Source: CAZOEL01 sp964578835 (GTDB lineage: Bacteria; Desulfobacterota; Syntrophobacteria; Syntrophobacterales; Syntrophobacteraceae). From it: a stretch of 25,255 bases of DNA. The stretch covers positions 1 through 25,255 of the forward strand of contig CAZOEL010000088.1 of NCBI GenBank assembly GCA_964578835.1, written 5' to 3'. Below, piece after piece: positions 8,509-16,738 of this stretch (positions within the stretch are counted from its first letter, which is position 1; each line of letters begins with the position of its first letter). A program made the translations under genes and the position numbers. The notes beneath the pieces are model-generated. The model ran no database searches and was not told the DNA's origin. It worked only from the letters and a program-made list of their open reading frames with translations.

Positions 8509-8862
8509 TCAGGCGCACAGCGGACACACGTGGCCGGGACCATCTATTTGCACGATTACCCTGGATGCTTGCTTTTCTTCGTTGAAGTTGTTCACGATTT
8601 CAAGCAGTTCCGCCGCGTCGCGGCCTGCAATGCGAAGCGTGTCGAGTTGGTTGAGCTCCCAGCGGCCCGGTTGCGGGAAACCATCGACCTTCATTACGGC
8701 AAACCGCTTCTCACCCTCTTCAGAATTGGAATCGTTGAGGAAGAGAAGGCCGGAATGGTATAGGCCCGAGCAGAGAGGAACTCTCCCTTTGACCAGCCTC
8801 TCTATGAGGGCCTGCCTGGAGACCGCGGCTGAAACCGCATAAATTCTTCCATTATTGACCAT
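8509..8862 (-). CDS. Hypothetical protein with C-terminal CPLC motif
   Basis: A 117-residue protein that I do not recognise. It starts at ATG 8862, preceded by AGGGAAAG about 8 bases upstream. It has no signal peptide or membrane helix. A central segment (about 54-100) has alternating strands and a helix, including ELLEIVNNFNEEK, and the protein ends in VCPLCA with Cys113 and Cys116. A terminal CxxC next to two zinc-ribbon genes suggests a metal-binding or redox role shared with them, but this is inference from context. The same three-gene order would need to be found in other genomes to strengthen it. Confidence 0.62.
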   Translation of the reverse strand: MVNNGRIYAVSAAVSRQALIERLVKGRVPLCSGLYHSGLLFLNDSNSEEGEKRFAVMKVDGFPQPGRWELNQLDTLRIAGRDAAELLEIVNNFNEEKQASRVIVQIDGPGHVCPLCA

Positions 8863-8951
8863 GATATTCTTTCCCTTGCATATTCCAGATGCGTAGCAGA
8901 ACAATGCCTCAAAAGCTCCTCACGAAACGGCGGGAGGTCTCTCCTGCGCCT

Positions 8952-9143
8952 CTACTTGCCATCCTTTCCAGATTCCGCGGCCTCCTTGACCAGACGGTGA
9001 GTTTTCCACGAAATGCTGTCGCAGACGCTACAAGTAGGCAGCTTGGCGTTCTCTTCTTTGGCTTCGAACTCATTAGCGCATGCATTGCACCGGTAAGTCC
9101 CACAAGCCACTTTGCTTCCCGCAGCTATATGCTCTTTTCCCAT
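8952..9143 (-). CDS. Small zinc-ribbon protein (rubredoxin-like knuckles)
   Basis: A 63-residue protein with CxxC pairs at Cys19/Cys22 and Cys38/Cys41 and an extra Cys14, in the pattern YRCNACANEFEA then LPTCSVCDSISW. This is a zinc-ribbon fold of the kind also seen in small rubredoxin-like and zinc-ribbon-containing regulatory proteins. The C-terminal tail is charged. ATG 9143 has GGAGG immediately upstream; a TTG four codons earlier would overlap that site. It is the first gene of the minus-strand cluster and is divergent from the radical SAM operon. Zn rather than Fe binding is inferred from the lack of rubredoxin aromatic core residues. Confidence 0.75.
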   Translation of the reverse strand: MGKEHIAAGSKVACGTYRCNACANEFEAKEENAKLPTCSVCDSISWKTHRLVKEAAESGKDGK

Positions 9144-9672
9144 TTCCGCCTCCAATTATTGCTCAAAGCGACTATTGCGCCCAACGCTTTCCCGGGCATC
9201 CGCCCCTTGATCGGCTATTCTCCTCTCACTACTCCCGGAGACGCCGCGCCATTCGCTCCATCCGGCGTTATGGTTGCAGTGTTCCAAAGATTGCGCCAAA
9301 AGACCATATTTCGTTCATTATATACAAGACGCTGTTTTAACAATTAATTTCCAATCCAGTAAATATCCGCCTTGAAGCCTGCGCCGGCTTCCTGAGACAT
9401 GCCTGAGGCGCCTCAACGAGAACGGGTCCTTGTTTTCTAGCCCTCGCGCCACGGCTTGTTCTTTTATGTGCGGCGTTCTGTCTCACATTTTGTTTCGATA
9501 CATTGCTGTATCATGAGACATTATCTTTTTAGGCAACGTTCAAAATGAGAATTGCTCGGAGCAGCTCTTTTCGATTGATTTTTGGAACCAATTGTTTGAC
9601 TTTGATCATCTTTGCGCTGCTCTGATTCAGGCGCGCGTTGGTCACAATCCGAAGAAGGATGTTATAAAACCT
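9144..9672. other. Divergent intergenic region rich in short palindromes
   Basis: This gap separates the zinc-ribbon cluster from the radical SAM operon. It holds three compact symmetric sites: GAAGCC/GGCTTC around six bases (9374-9391), the 12-bp palindrome TGAGGCGCCTCA (9404-9415), and the nested inverted repeat at 9479-9520. The frame of the radical SAM gene is open upstream to a TTG at 9592, but that extension looks unlike the family. Confidence 0.5.
9479..9520. promoter_or_regulatory. Nested inverted repeat, candidate operator for the radical SAM/ABC operon
   Basis: TGTCTCA at 9479-9485 and TGAGACA at 9514-9520 are exact complements. Inside them GATACA (9497-9502) and TGTATC (9507-9512) form a second perfect repeat around TTGC. 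The site lies about 150 bases upstream of the radical SAM start in the divergent region, as expected for a dimeric regulator. No regulator gene is next to it, so the binding protein is unknown. Confidence 0.4.
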
Positions 9673-10734
9673 ATGAGCTGGCAAATTGCACCACGGTTTG
9701 GCGAAATTCTCAAGAAGGCCTTTGAGGGAGGCGTTATCGACAGAGACGAGGCGCTCACACTGATGGGAGCGGAAATCCACTCCCGAGAGGCCTATGCGCT
9801 CATGGAGACCGCAAACCGGATGTCTCGCCGCCTGTTTGGCGATAAAGGGGAAATTCACTTTCACATCGGGGTCAACATTGAGCCCTGCTCCATGGATTGC
9901 AGCTTCTGCTCACTTACGGGGAAGGCGGGCATATTCAAGGAAAAACAGGAATTTCCCGAACAGCAGATCCTCGACTGGGCAAGAGCCGCCCAAGCCCAGA
10001 GCGCCGACGCTCTCAACATCATGACGACGGGAAGATATCCTTTTGAACGGCTTCTTGAAATCGGGCGATTGCTCGCAAAGGAGGTTCCTATTCCGCTGGT
10101 TGCGAACACCCGAGACATAGATCACAAGGAAGGGGAGATGCTTCTGGATGCCGGGTTTGTGGGGTTTTACCACGCGGTGCGCCTCGGCGAAGGCAGAGAC
10201 ACCCCCTTCAAGCCCGAGAAGCGCATCCGAACCATCGAGGTGTTAAAAGATGTTGGGCTGCTCTGGATGAATTGCGTCGAGCCGGTTGGCCCCGAGCACG
10301 CTCACGAGGAGATAGTGGACTTGATGCTTCTTGCGCGCAAGCACCGCGCAACATACAGCGGCGCCATGCGCAGGATCAATTTCCCGGGCTCGCCCATGGA
10401 AAAGTATGGCATGATAAACGAGCTTGAGCTTGCGAAGATCGTAGCAGTGAGCCGTCTTGTCATGGGCGGGGTTCCCAGGGCGCACTGCACTCATGAGCCC
10501 CATTCCTTATCGCTGGTGGCCGGAGCCAATCTCCTCTTTCCGGAAGTCGGGTCGAGCCCGCGGGACGAGAAGGCGGACAGCAGCGGAGGCATCGGCAGAG
10601 GCGCCGGAGAGTGCTCGAAAATGTTGCGGGAGTTGGGCTGGAATACCGCACTGCCTTCCAACTGCTTCAGGCGGAATGAAGAAGCCGTCCCCCGGGAATT
10701 AGCGCAAGATCCGCCCGGGGTTCGGCAATATTAA
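9673..10734 (+). CDS. BioB/HydE/PylB-class radical SAM enzyme, substrate unknown
   Basis: A 353-residue radical SAM protein with the CX3CX2C cluster motif PCSMDCSFC (Cys72, Cys76, Cys79), a TIM-barrel pattern and a biotin-synthase-like C-terminal half (RLVMGGVPRAH, LVAGANLLFPEVG). The BioB sequences YNHNLDT and CSGGI and the arginine that supports the second [2Fe-2S] cluster are absent: the positions read YHAVRLGEGRD, NCVEPVG and RAHCTHEP. It is therefore unlikely to be a true biotin synthase and lies nearer the HydE/PylB branch, though no hydrogenase or pyrrolysine genes are present. ATG 9673 fits family length; AAGGA lies about 15 bases upstream, which is distant, and a TTG at 9592 is the alternative. 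An ABC importer follows 29 bases downstream, suggesting an imported substrate or cofactor precursor. Confidence 0.78.
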   Translation: MSWQIAPRFGEILKKAFEGGVIDRDEALTLMGAEIHSREAYALMETANRMSRRLFGDKGEIHFHIGVNIEPCSMDCSFCSLTGKAGIFKEKQEFPEQQILDWARAAQAQSADALNIMTTGRYPFERLLEIGRLLAKEVPIPLVANTRDIDHKEGEMLLDAGFVGFYHAVRLGEGRDTPFKPEKRIRTIEVLKDVGLLWMNCVEPVGPEHAHEEIVDLMLLARKHRATYSGAMRRINFPGSPMEKYGMINELELAKIVAVSRLVMGGVPRAHCTHEPHSLSLVAGANLLFPEVGSSPRDEKADSSGGIGRGAGECSKMLRELGWNTALPSNCFRRNEEAVPRELAQDPPGVRQY

Positions 10735-10763
10735 AGATATTGACGCTCTCAGGAGGACTCAAA

Positions 10764-11768
10764 ATGCCCTACGCAGCTCTGAACACGAAGAAACCTCTTG
10801 CGCTGCTCCTCACGATATTCTTTCTATCGGTCCTCTATACCGCCGCCGCCGGCCAGGAGGAGGCGAAGGCCCCAGAAATCAAGGTGGGAACATGGAAAAC
10901 GGCGCAGACCATCCAGCCGTTTTACTATCAGCAGTTCTATCCGGTCGAAGCCGCGATAACGGTCTTTCCTTTCACGAATCCAGCCGATCAAAAGACGGCT
11001 TTGCTCGCAGGCAGTCTGGACATGTGTGGAACCACCCTGGTCCACGCCATCCAGTCGGCTTCCCTGGGGCAGCCCGTGGTCGTGGTGGCTTCTCTTTGCA
11101 ACAAGAGCTCTGCCCTGGTGGCCCGTAAGGACGGCCCGGTCAACAACATCTCAGACCTCGCCGGGAAACGAATTGGCTACGCGCCCGGCACGATGCATGA
11201 AATACTGCTCAGAGAAGTCCTGAGCCGAAACGGCCTTACGCCTGAAAAAGACGTGGTTCTCATACGCGTCGACTTTTTCGATATGGGAACGGCGCTGGCC
11301 GCGGGCAACATCGATGCTTTTCTCTCAGGGGAACCCTTTCCCTCCCTTGCTGTCGAAAACGGTTACGGAAAGATTTTAGCCCATCCGTACTTCGATGAGA
11401 GCATAGGCGCGATAAATGCGGGAATGCTCGTGCAAAGGAAAACCATTGAGGAAGATTCGGATTTGGTTTATCGCCTCGTGCTGGCTCACGCCTTGGCGAC
11501 CCGGCATCTGAAAGAGCATCCAGACGAGTGGCTCAAGAAAGCCGCCGAATTTGGAGCTCCCCTGGCCGTGTTGGAAAAAGCGGCGCCCAACATGGAGCTA
11601 GCCTGGGAGCTGGATGAAGATTTCGTGAAGAAAGCCCGCACTCTGGGAGAAAAGATGCAGGCCCTGGGCGTCATTGACAAGCAACCGGATTATGAGAAGC
11701 TTTTCGATTTGACCTTCGTTAACAGAGTCAAAGAAGAGCTGAACAAACCCGCAGCGCGCGATCAATGA
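10764..11768 (+). CDS. ABC transporter periplasmic substrate-binding protein (NitT/TauT, NMT1/THI5-like)
   Basis: This 334-residue secreted protein begins with a signal peptide (KKPLALLLTIFFLSVLYTAAAG) at about 9-30; there is no lipobox cysteine. The mature part has the type-2 periplasmic binding fold of the NitT/TauT and NMT1/THI5-like group: a strand and VGTWKTAQ start, MCGTTLVHAIQSASLGQPVVVV, then ISDLAGKRIGYAPGTMHEILLREVL and GNIDAFLSGEPFPSLA. Family members bind sulfonates, nitrate, or pyrimidine and thiamine precursors; the ligand here cannot be read from sequence. ATG 10764 has AGGAGG seven bases upstream; an earlier TTG at 10740 overlaps that site. It forms one operon with the radical SAM gene and the permease, whose ATG starts one base after this stop. 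Confidence 0.85.
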   Translation: MPYAALNTKKPLALLLTIFFLSVLYTAAAGQEEAKAPEIKVGTWKTAQTIQPFYYQQFYPVEAAITVFPFTNPADQKTALLAGSLDMCGTTLVHAIQSASLGQPVVVVASLCNKSSALVARKDGPVNNISDLAGKRIGYAPGTMHEILLREVLSRNGLTPEKDVVLIRVDFFDMGTALAAGNIDAFLSGEPFPSLAVENGYGKILAHPYFDESIGAINAGMLVQRKTIEEDSDLVYRLVLAHALATRHLKEHPDEWLKKAAEFGAPLAVLEKAAPNMELAWELDEDFVKKARTLGEKMQALGVIDKQPDYEKLFDLTFVNRVKEELNKPAARDQ

Positions 11769-11769
11769 T

Positions 11770-12567
11770 ATGAATGAAGCTCGAGGAGAGAGTCTGCCGC
11801 GCTTGTTGCCGTGGGCTCTTCCCGCCGCATGCATGATTGCCTGGCTGGTCGCGAGCCAATCCGGGGCCGTTCCCTCGTATCTGCTGCCGCACCCCATGGA
11901 AGTCGGCGCTTCTGGTTATCTCTATATTTTCGGCCAGCCGGGAGAAGCGCCGTATGCCGGCCGGTTCCGAAACGATGTCTTATCGAGCCTCACCCGCGTT
12001 CTTTTGGGGTTTTCTCTTGCGACTATTCTGGGACTCCCGCTCGGGATCCTCTCCGGGCGCATTCCCACTGCGCAGAAGCTCCTGGGAGCTTCCGTCAACG
12101 CTCTTCGCGCTGTTCCGGGAATCTGCTGGCTACCCCTCGCCATGGTGTGGTTTGGCATCGGGCTCAAGACGACACTCTTTCTGGTGGCGCTGGCCGCTTT
12201 TTTCCCCATCTATCTCAATGCGGCGCTCGGCGCCAGGCAGATCGACCCACTGCTCCTTCAGGCGGGAGCGATGATGGGCCTGACAAAGCTTCGAAGCACG
12301 TTCTCCATCCTTCTCCCGGCCTCTATGCCTCACATATTTGCCGGCCTTCGGCTGGGTCTCGGCATCTCCTGGGCTTACCTGGTGCTGGGCGAGCTCTCGG
12401 GAGTTCCGGACGGTCTCGGGGCCGTCATCATGGATGCCCGAATGGGCGGACGCATCGATATGATCGTGGTCGGGATCATCGTCATCGCCGTGATCGGCAG
12501 ATTGAGCGATCTCATGCTCATGACTTTTCTGCGGCTTTGCTTCAAGAGCGCGAGGAGGATGCCATGA
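11770..12567 (+). CDS. ABC transporter permease (SsuC/TauC type)
   Basis: A 265-residue inner-membrane permease with about six hydrophobic helices. It has the cytoplasmic coupling (EAA) loop near residues 165-190 (GAMMGLTKLRSTFSILLP followed by SMPHIFAGLRLGLG), typical of the binding-protein-dependent NitT/TauT family. The N-terminal segment SYLLPHPMEV is the usual 'LPSP' region before the first core helix. It begins one base after the binding protein stop and ends in a 4-base ATGA overlap with the ATPase gene, so the three are translationally coupled. The substrate is unknown. Confidence 0.88.
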   Translation: MNEARGESLPRLLPWALPAACMIAWLVASQSGAVPSYLLPHPMEVGASGYLYIFGQPGEAPYAGRFRNDVLSSLTRVLLGFSLATILGLPLGILSGRIPTAQKLLGASVNALRAVPGICWLPLAMVWFGIGLKTTLFLVALAAFFPIYLNAALGARQIDPLLLQAGAMMGLTKLRSTFSILLPASMPHIFAGLRLGLGISWAYLVLGELSGVPDGLGAVIMDARMGGRIDMIVVGIIVIAVIGRLSDLMLMTFLRLCFKSARRMP

Positions 12568-13394
12568 CAAAGCCGCGCGCCGTCTCCTGCAGCTTCGAAA
12601 AGCCGGAGGGCCCTCTGCTCGAGGTCCAAAAGCTCGGCAAGGTCATGCGATGGAACGGCTCATCCAATTGCGTCCTGGAAGGAATCGCTTTCAACGCCAT
12701 GCGTGGAGAGCTGATTTGCATCCTTGGGCGCAGCGGATGCGGGAAGACCACGCTTTTGAAGATCCTGGCCGGATTCACTCAATCCTCCTCGGGCGAAGCC
12801 ATGGTGGAAGGGCGACTCATAGACGGGCCGGGTCCGGACCGCTGCGTCGTTTTTCAGGAAGACGCCCTGTTTCCCTGGCTTACTGTTGCAGAAAATATCG
12901 CCTTCGGCCTGAAAAGCCTGAAGATGGACGGCGCCGCAATCGAGCGAGAAGTCGAGAGATTTCTCTCCCTGGTGGGACTGAGCGATTTTAGAGATTACCT
13001 TCCCCGGGAGATTTCGGGAGGAATGAAACAGAGAGTGGCGCTGGCGCGGGTGCTCGTCTTGAAGCCAAAAATCCTGCTCATGGACGAGCCCTTCGGCGCT
13101 CTCGACTCGCTCACCCGCGAAGAAATGCAGGACCTCCTCCTAAGCCTGTGGAAGCAATTCTCCATGACCATTCTTTTCGTAACCCACGACGTCAGCGAAG
13201 CATTGCTCCTGGCTGACAGAATTCTCGTCATGGATACGAGCCCCGGGAGAATCAGACGGGAAATCCCCGTAGCTTTTGCAAGACCGAGGATAAGGGAGGA
13301 AGGGGAATTCATCTCCCTGTGCCGAGAGCTCCACGCGATGCTTCGCCCGGACAATGCGGCATTACAGCGTGAGTCGCTTTTTAACTCCGTGTAG
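12564..13394 (+). CDS. ABC transporter ATP-binding protein (SsuB/TauB type)
   Basis: The 276-residue ATPase has Walker A GRSGCGKTT (55-63), Q-loop Gln98 in VVFQEDALFPWLTV, signature SGGMKQR (151-157), Walker B ILLMDEPFGALD (170-181) and H-loop His208 in VTHD. All catalytic residues are intact. This is the energy-coupling subunit for the adjacent permease and binding protein. ATG 12564 overlaps the permease stop and has GAGGAGG upstream; the same frame is open far upstream inside the permease gene but that part is not coding. It is the last gene of the operon and ends 33 bases from the convergent kinase gene. Confidence 0.92.
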   Translation: MTKPRAVSCSFEKPEGPLLEVQKLGKVMRWNGSSNCVLEGIAFNAMRGELICILGRSGCGKTTLLKILAGFTQSSSGEAMVEGRLIDGPGPDRCVVFQEDALFPWLTVAENIAFGLKSLKMDGAAIEREVERFLSLVGLSDFRDYLPREISGGMKQRVALARVLVLKPKILLMDEPFGALDSLTREEMQDLLLSLWKQFSMTILFVTHDVSEALLLADRILVMDTSPGRIRREIPVAFARPRIREEGEFISLCRELHAMLRPDNAALQRESLFNSV

Positions 13395-13427
13395 GATAGC
13401 TTTGCCTTTGCATCGTCAACCGGCGTC

Positions 13428-16271
13428 TTATCTCCTATCGCGTAGTTTGGCGGGCAAAGAGACTATGAACGTCGAGCCCTTGCCCGGTGCGCTCATCGCC
13501 GTGATGGAGCCTCCGTGACGTTCGACAATCTTTCTGCATATGGCTAACCCCATGCCGCTTCCGGAATATGCGCTGCTGCGACCGTGAAGACGTTGGAAAG
13601 GTTTGAAGATACGTTCGAGATATTCTTCCTCAAAACCTATGCCGTTGTCCTCGACAAAGATCAAGCATGCATCCCCTTCCATCCTGCTATGGATCTTGAT
13701 CAAAGGCTTTTGACCAGCCTGACGATATTTGAGGGCGTTGCCGATCAGGTTTTGGAATAGCTGCCGCATTTGCGGCTCATCGGCTTCGAGCACGGGCAAT
13801 CCTTCGAATTCAATTTGTCCTTCCGCGCCAGTGACCGCAATCTCCAGATCGCTCACCGCGTCGCGAATCGCCTGATTGAGATCGACCGGTTTGAATTGCG
13901 CCGCGCGGGTCGTGACTCGAGAATAACTGAGCAGGCCTTCGAGCAGGTCCTGCATTCTTGCCGCAGCCGCCGTCATCCGGTGGAGATAGTCGCGGCCGCT
14001 CTCGTCCAGCGACTCCTTGTACTTGCTGTTCAGCGTTTCACCAAACGATCTGATTTTTCGAAGCGGCTCCTGGAGGTCGTGAGAAGCTACGAAAGCAAAT
14101 TCCTGGAGATCCTCGTTAAGGGATTCCAACTTCAGGGCGTAAGCTTTCAGGGCTTCTTCGACCTCTTTGTGCTTCGTTATATCCCGGTTGATTTCCAGTA
14201 TGCCTGTCGGCTCTCCTTTGCTGTTCCGCTGCAAAGCCCATCTGCTCGCCACCGTAATGGGCGAGCCGTCAATCTTTACATGGCGAAGCTCCCCATCCCA
14301 TTTTCCATCCTGAAAGACCTTGCCGAGCATAACGTCAATGGGTTCGGGATATTGAGCCTGAAGAAGCTCTTCAATAGAAGATCCAAGCGCTCTCTTCTTC
14401 GAAAAGCCGTAGGTTTCTTCCGCGCCCCGATTCCAGTAGGCGACCTTGCCTTCCCGGTCTCGAACCAGGATTGCATCATAGGCGAGATCCAGCAGCGCAG
14501 CCTGTTCTCGGACCACCTGCTCGGTCTGTCTTCTTTGAGTGATATCCGAAAGAATCGCTACTGCTCCCATGATCGCTCCATCCGTCTTCCTCAGGGGACT
14601 GGCGCTCACCGACACATCGTAAATGCTGCCATCGGGCCGCACCATTCGGGATTCGCCTCCGACGGTGACCGTTCCCTCCAGGGCTTTTTGAAGCGCCCAT
14701 TTCTCCACGGGAATTCTTGCGCCGGTTTGTGTGCGAGCCTCCCCCCAAATATCCTCCGCAAGCGCCGGCATGCCCTCATCGGGATCGGGAAGAGCCATCA
14801 TGCTCCGTGCGGCATTGTTGACGAATATGAACTGTCCATCCACGTTTATGGCGATGATGCCATCGGCAGCCTGGCTCAAAACGGCCTCGAGCAATAATCT
14901 CTGCTCCTCGAGCGCCTCCTCGGCTCGTCTTTTCGCCTGTTGCGTCCTTATGGCGACGATTCCGTAGGTGAGGTTGTCCGCGAGGGTTTTCAGAAAGCGC
15001 AGCACCTCTCCGTCGAAGGCCTCCGGCTCGACCGCATAAATATTCAATGCTGCAAAGGTTCGTCCAGCAGCCTTGAGAGGCAGAGCGACAGAGGAGGCAT
15101 AGCCCTGTTTCATCGCTTCTTTCCGCCAGGGTCCATAATCGGGGTCCGAGCCAATGCTCCTTGCCAGCCGAATTTCACCCTCTCTTAGAGCCGTTCCTGT
15201 CGGCCCGCGACCTTGTTCCGTATCTGCCCAGGTAATGCGTATGGAATCCAAGTATCCTTCTTCGTCTCCCGCCTGCGCAACAACTTTGACGCTTTTCTCC
15301 GCATCCTGCTCCGCGTATCCCACCCACGCCAATCGGTAGCCGCCAAGCTCCACAATTGCCCGGCAGACGCGATCGAGAAGCTTCCCTTCATCCCTCTCCT
15401 GAGCCAGAGCATAGTTGCTTTCGGAAAGAACCCTCAAGGCTCTGTTCACCTGTTCGAGCATGCCGCAGTGTCGATCCAGCGAGTCCCTCATGTTGAATTT
15501 GTATAATCCTTCGCCGATCAGAGGCGTCATTCTTTCGATAAATCCGATCAATCTATCGGTAAATATAAATGGTTCAGCGTCCGCCATATGAATGGCTCCG
15601 AGCGTTGTCCCCTCGTAGCGAAGAGGAATGACGGCAATGGAGCGAAAGCCTATTTTTATGCATTCGCCCCGGAATCTTTTCAGCTCGTCCCCTGAAAGGG
15701 TATGAACAAATTCAGCCGAATCGCCAAGTCGGAAAGAGCCGCCCAAGGTCGTGCAGCAAGCGTCCTGAGGCTCAAATTCGCCTTTTATCACTCGAACGCA
15801 TGCACAGGAGTCCTTATCGAGGAGAAGCCAGTTTTCTCGCTCCCAGAAATCCCGGCTGAACCCGACGTGAGATTCATAGGGAATACTGCCGGCAGGATCA
15901 ACCACTCTGATGCCCACGCAGCAGCATCCGCTCCACTCCCTGAGGAGCCGAACCACCCCGTCGAGATATTCCTTCCTCGAAGAAGCGCCACTGACGAGCT
16001 CAAGAAGGGTGTTGCCGGCTTTGAGATCTTTCTCGGCCGCTTGTCGCTCCTCTATTTCCTCCCCGAGCTTCACATCGGTCGAAACCAGCTCGACGGTTCG
16101 CTCCGCCACCTCCCGCGCAAGGTCGCGGTTTTGCTCGAACGCGTCCTGGGGCTTCCAACCCGGGGCCGCATCTTCAGACCCGCCCGGTAAGGCGAACCGG
16201 CTGCGCATCTCCACGAGCTCCGCAATGAGCTGTTCCTTGGTCTTGTCTTCATCTTTCATACAAGAAATCAA
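13428..16271 (-). CDS. Cytoplasmic sensor histidine kinase, GAF-GAF-PAS-PAS-HisKA-HATPase
   Basis: A 947-residue kinase without membrane helices. It has a coiled-coil N-terminus (about 45-85) and a Cys-rich GAF domain (85-262, with WSGCCCVG, DSCACV and DACCTT). A second GAF (283-445) and two PAS domains (455-580, 586-702) follow. HisKA has His731 in FVASHDLQEPLRKI, the form found in phytochrome-like kinases. The HATPase has the N box NLIGNALKYR, DNGIGF and GSGMGLA. It should sense a cytoplasmic or redox cue, but no response regulator is adjacent. The start may be TTG at 16271, with AAGGA about 10 bases upstream, or ATG at 16259, which would be 22 bases from that site. It is convergent with the ABC operon and divergent from the calcium-motif gene. 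Confidence 0.87.
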   Translation of the reverse strand: MISCMKDEDKTKEQLIAELVEMRSRFALPGGSEDAAPGWKPQDAFEQNRDLAREVAERTVELVSTDVKLGEEIEERQAAEKDLKAGNTLLELVSGASSRKEYLDGVVRLLREWSGCCCVGIRVVDPAGSIPYESHVGFSRDFWERENWLLLDKDSCACVRVIKGEFEPQDACCTTLGGSFRLGDSAEFVHTLSGDELKRFRGECIKIGFRSIAVIPLRYEGTTLGAIHMADAEPFIFTDRLIGFIERMTPLIGEGLYKFNMRDSLDRHCGMLEQVNRALRVLSESNYALAQERDEGKLLDRVCRAIVELGGYRLAWVGYAEQDAEKSVKVVAQAGDEEGYLDSIRITWADTEQGRGPTGTALREGEIRLARSIGSDPDYGPWRKEAMKQGYASSVALPLKAAGRTFAALNIYAVEPEAFDGEVLRFLKTLADNLTYGIVAIRTQQAKRRAEEALEEQRLLLEAVLSQAADGIIAINVDGQFIFVNNAARSMMALPDPDEGMPALAEDIWGEARTQTGARIPVEKWALQKALEGTVTVGGESRMVRPDGSIYDVSVSASPLRKTDGAIMGAVAILSDITQRRQTEQVVREQAALLDLAYDAILVRDREGKVAYWNRGAEETYGFSKKRALGSSIEELLQAQYPEPIDVMLGKVFQDGKWDGELRHVKIDGSPITVASRWALQRNSKGEPTGILEINRDITKHKEVEEALKAYALKLESLNEDLQEFAFVASHDLQEPLRKIRSFGETLNSKYKESLDESGRDYLHRMTAAAARMQDLLEGLLSYSRVTTRAAQFKPVDLNQAIRDAVSDLEIAVTGAEGQIEFEGLPVLEADEPQMRQLFQNLIGNALKYRQAGQKPLIKIHSRMEGDACLIFVEDNGIGFEEEYLERIFKPFQRLHGRSSAYSGSGMGLAICRKIVERHGGSITAMSAPGKGSTFIVSLPAKLRDRR

Positions 16272-16738
16272 TTCATCTAAATCCTTGTCAGAATCTCGAG
16301 GACATTCGTCGGCATTCCTGCGTCCATGAGGCTATTCCTGGCATTCGGCTCTGCTCCGGTCAAGAAAAATCAAAATGCACAAAGATCTTCCTTCCGCGTC
16401 ATATCCCATTAACAAAGGATAAGCTCTCTATCCGCGCTTGTGTAGAGGATAGATTGCAGCCTGTTCTCAATGACAGAAGCGTCCGGTTCATCCGGTCTTC
16501 TATAATGGAGGTTATGTCGGCAATTTAGAGAGATGAACAGTCTTTTTATTCTTTAAACGTCAAGATCATTTCCCGCAAGGCGCCGCGTAGATCAAATCCG
16601 AACGATCTGTGATGCGGGAGCGGAAAAACCGAAGGGATGATGGCTCGATGCACAGGCAGGAGAAGTACATGCAATATACTTTATCATTCTAAAGTATTTC
16701 CAATCATCTCCCGATATTCCTCCCGAGAGGAGATGATC
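16272..16738. other. Divergent intergenic region
   Basis: This gap lies between the minus-strand kinase and the plus-strand calcium-motif gene. A 7-bp inverted repeat (TCTATCC near 16427, GGATAGA near 16447) is the only symmetric site noted. TATAAT at 16502-16507 matches a -10 hexamer, but I see no good -35 at the right distance. The frame of the downstream gene is open back to 16637, without a better start. Confidence 0.45.

Noticed and set aside
9673..10734. Assignment of the radical SAM gene as bioB
   Set aside because: The residues that bind the second [2Fe-2S] cluster of biotin synthase are not present, and no other biotin gene is adjacent.
13770..14897. Plus-strand 375-codon frame opposite the second kinase
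   Set aside because: It is antisense to PAS and HisKA domains; only the minus-strand frame has catalytic motifs.
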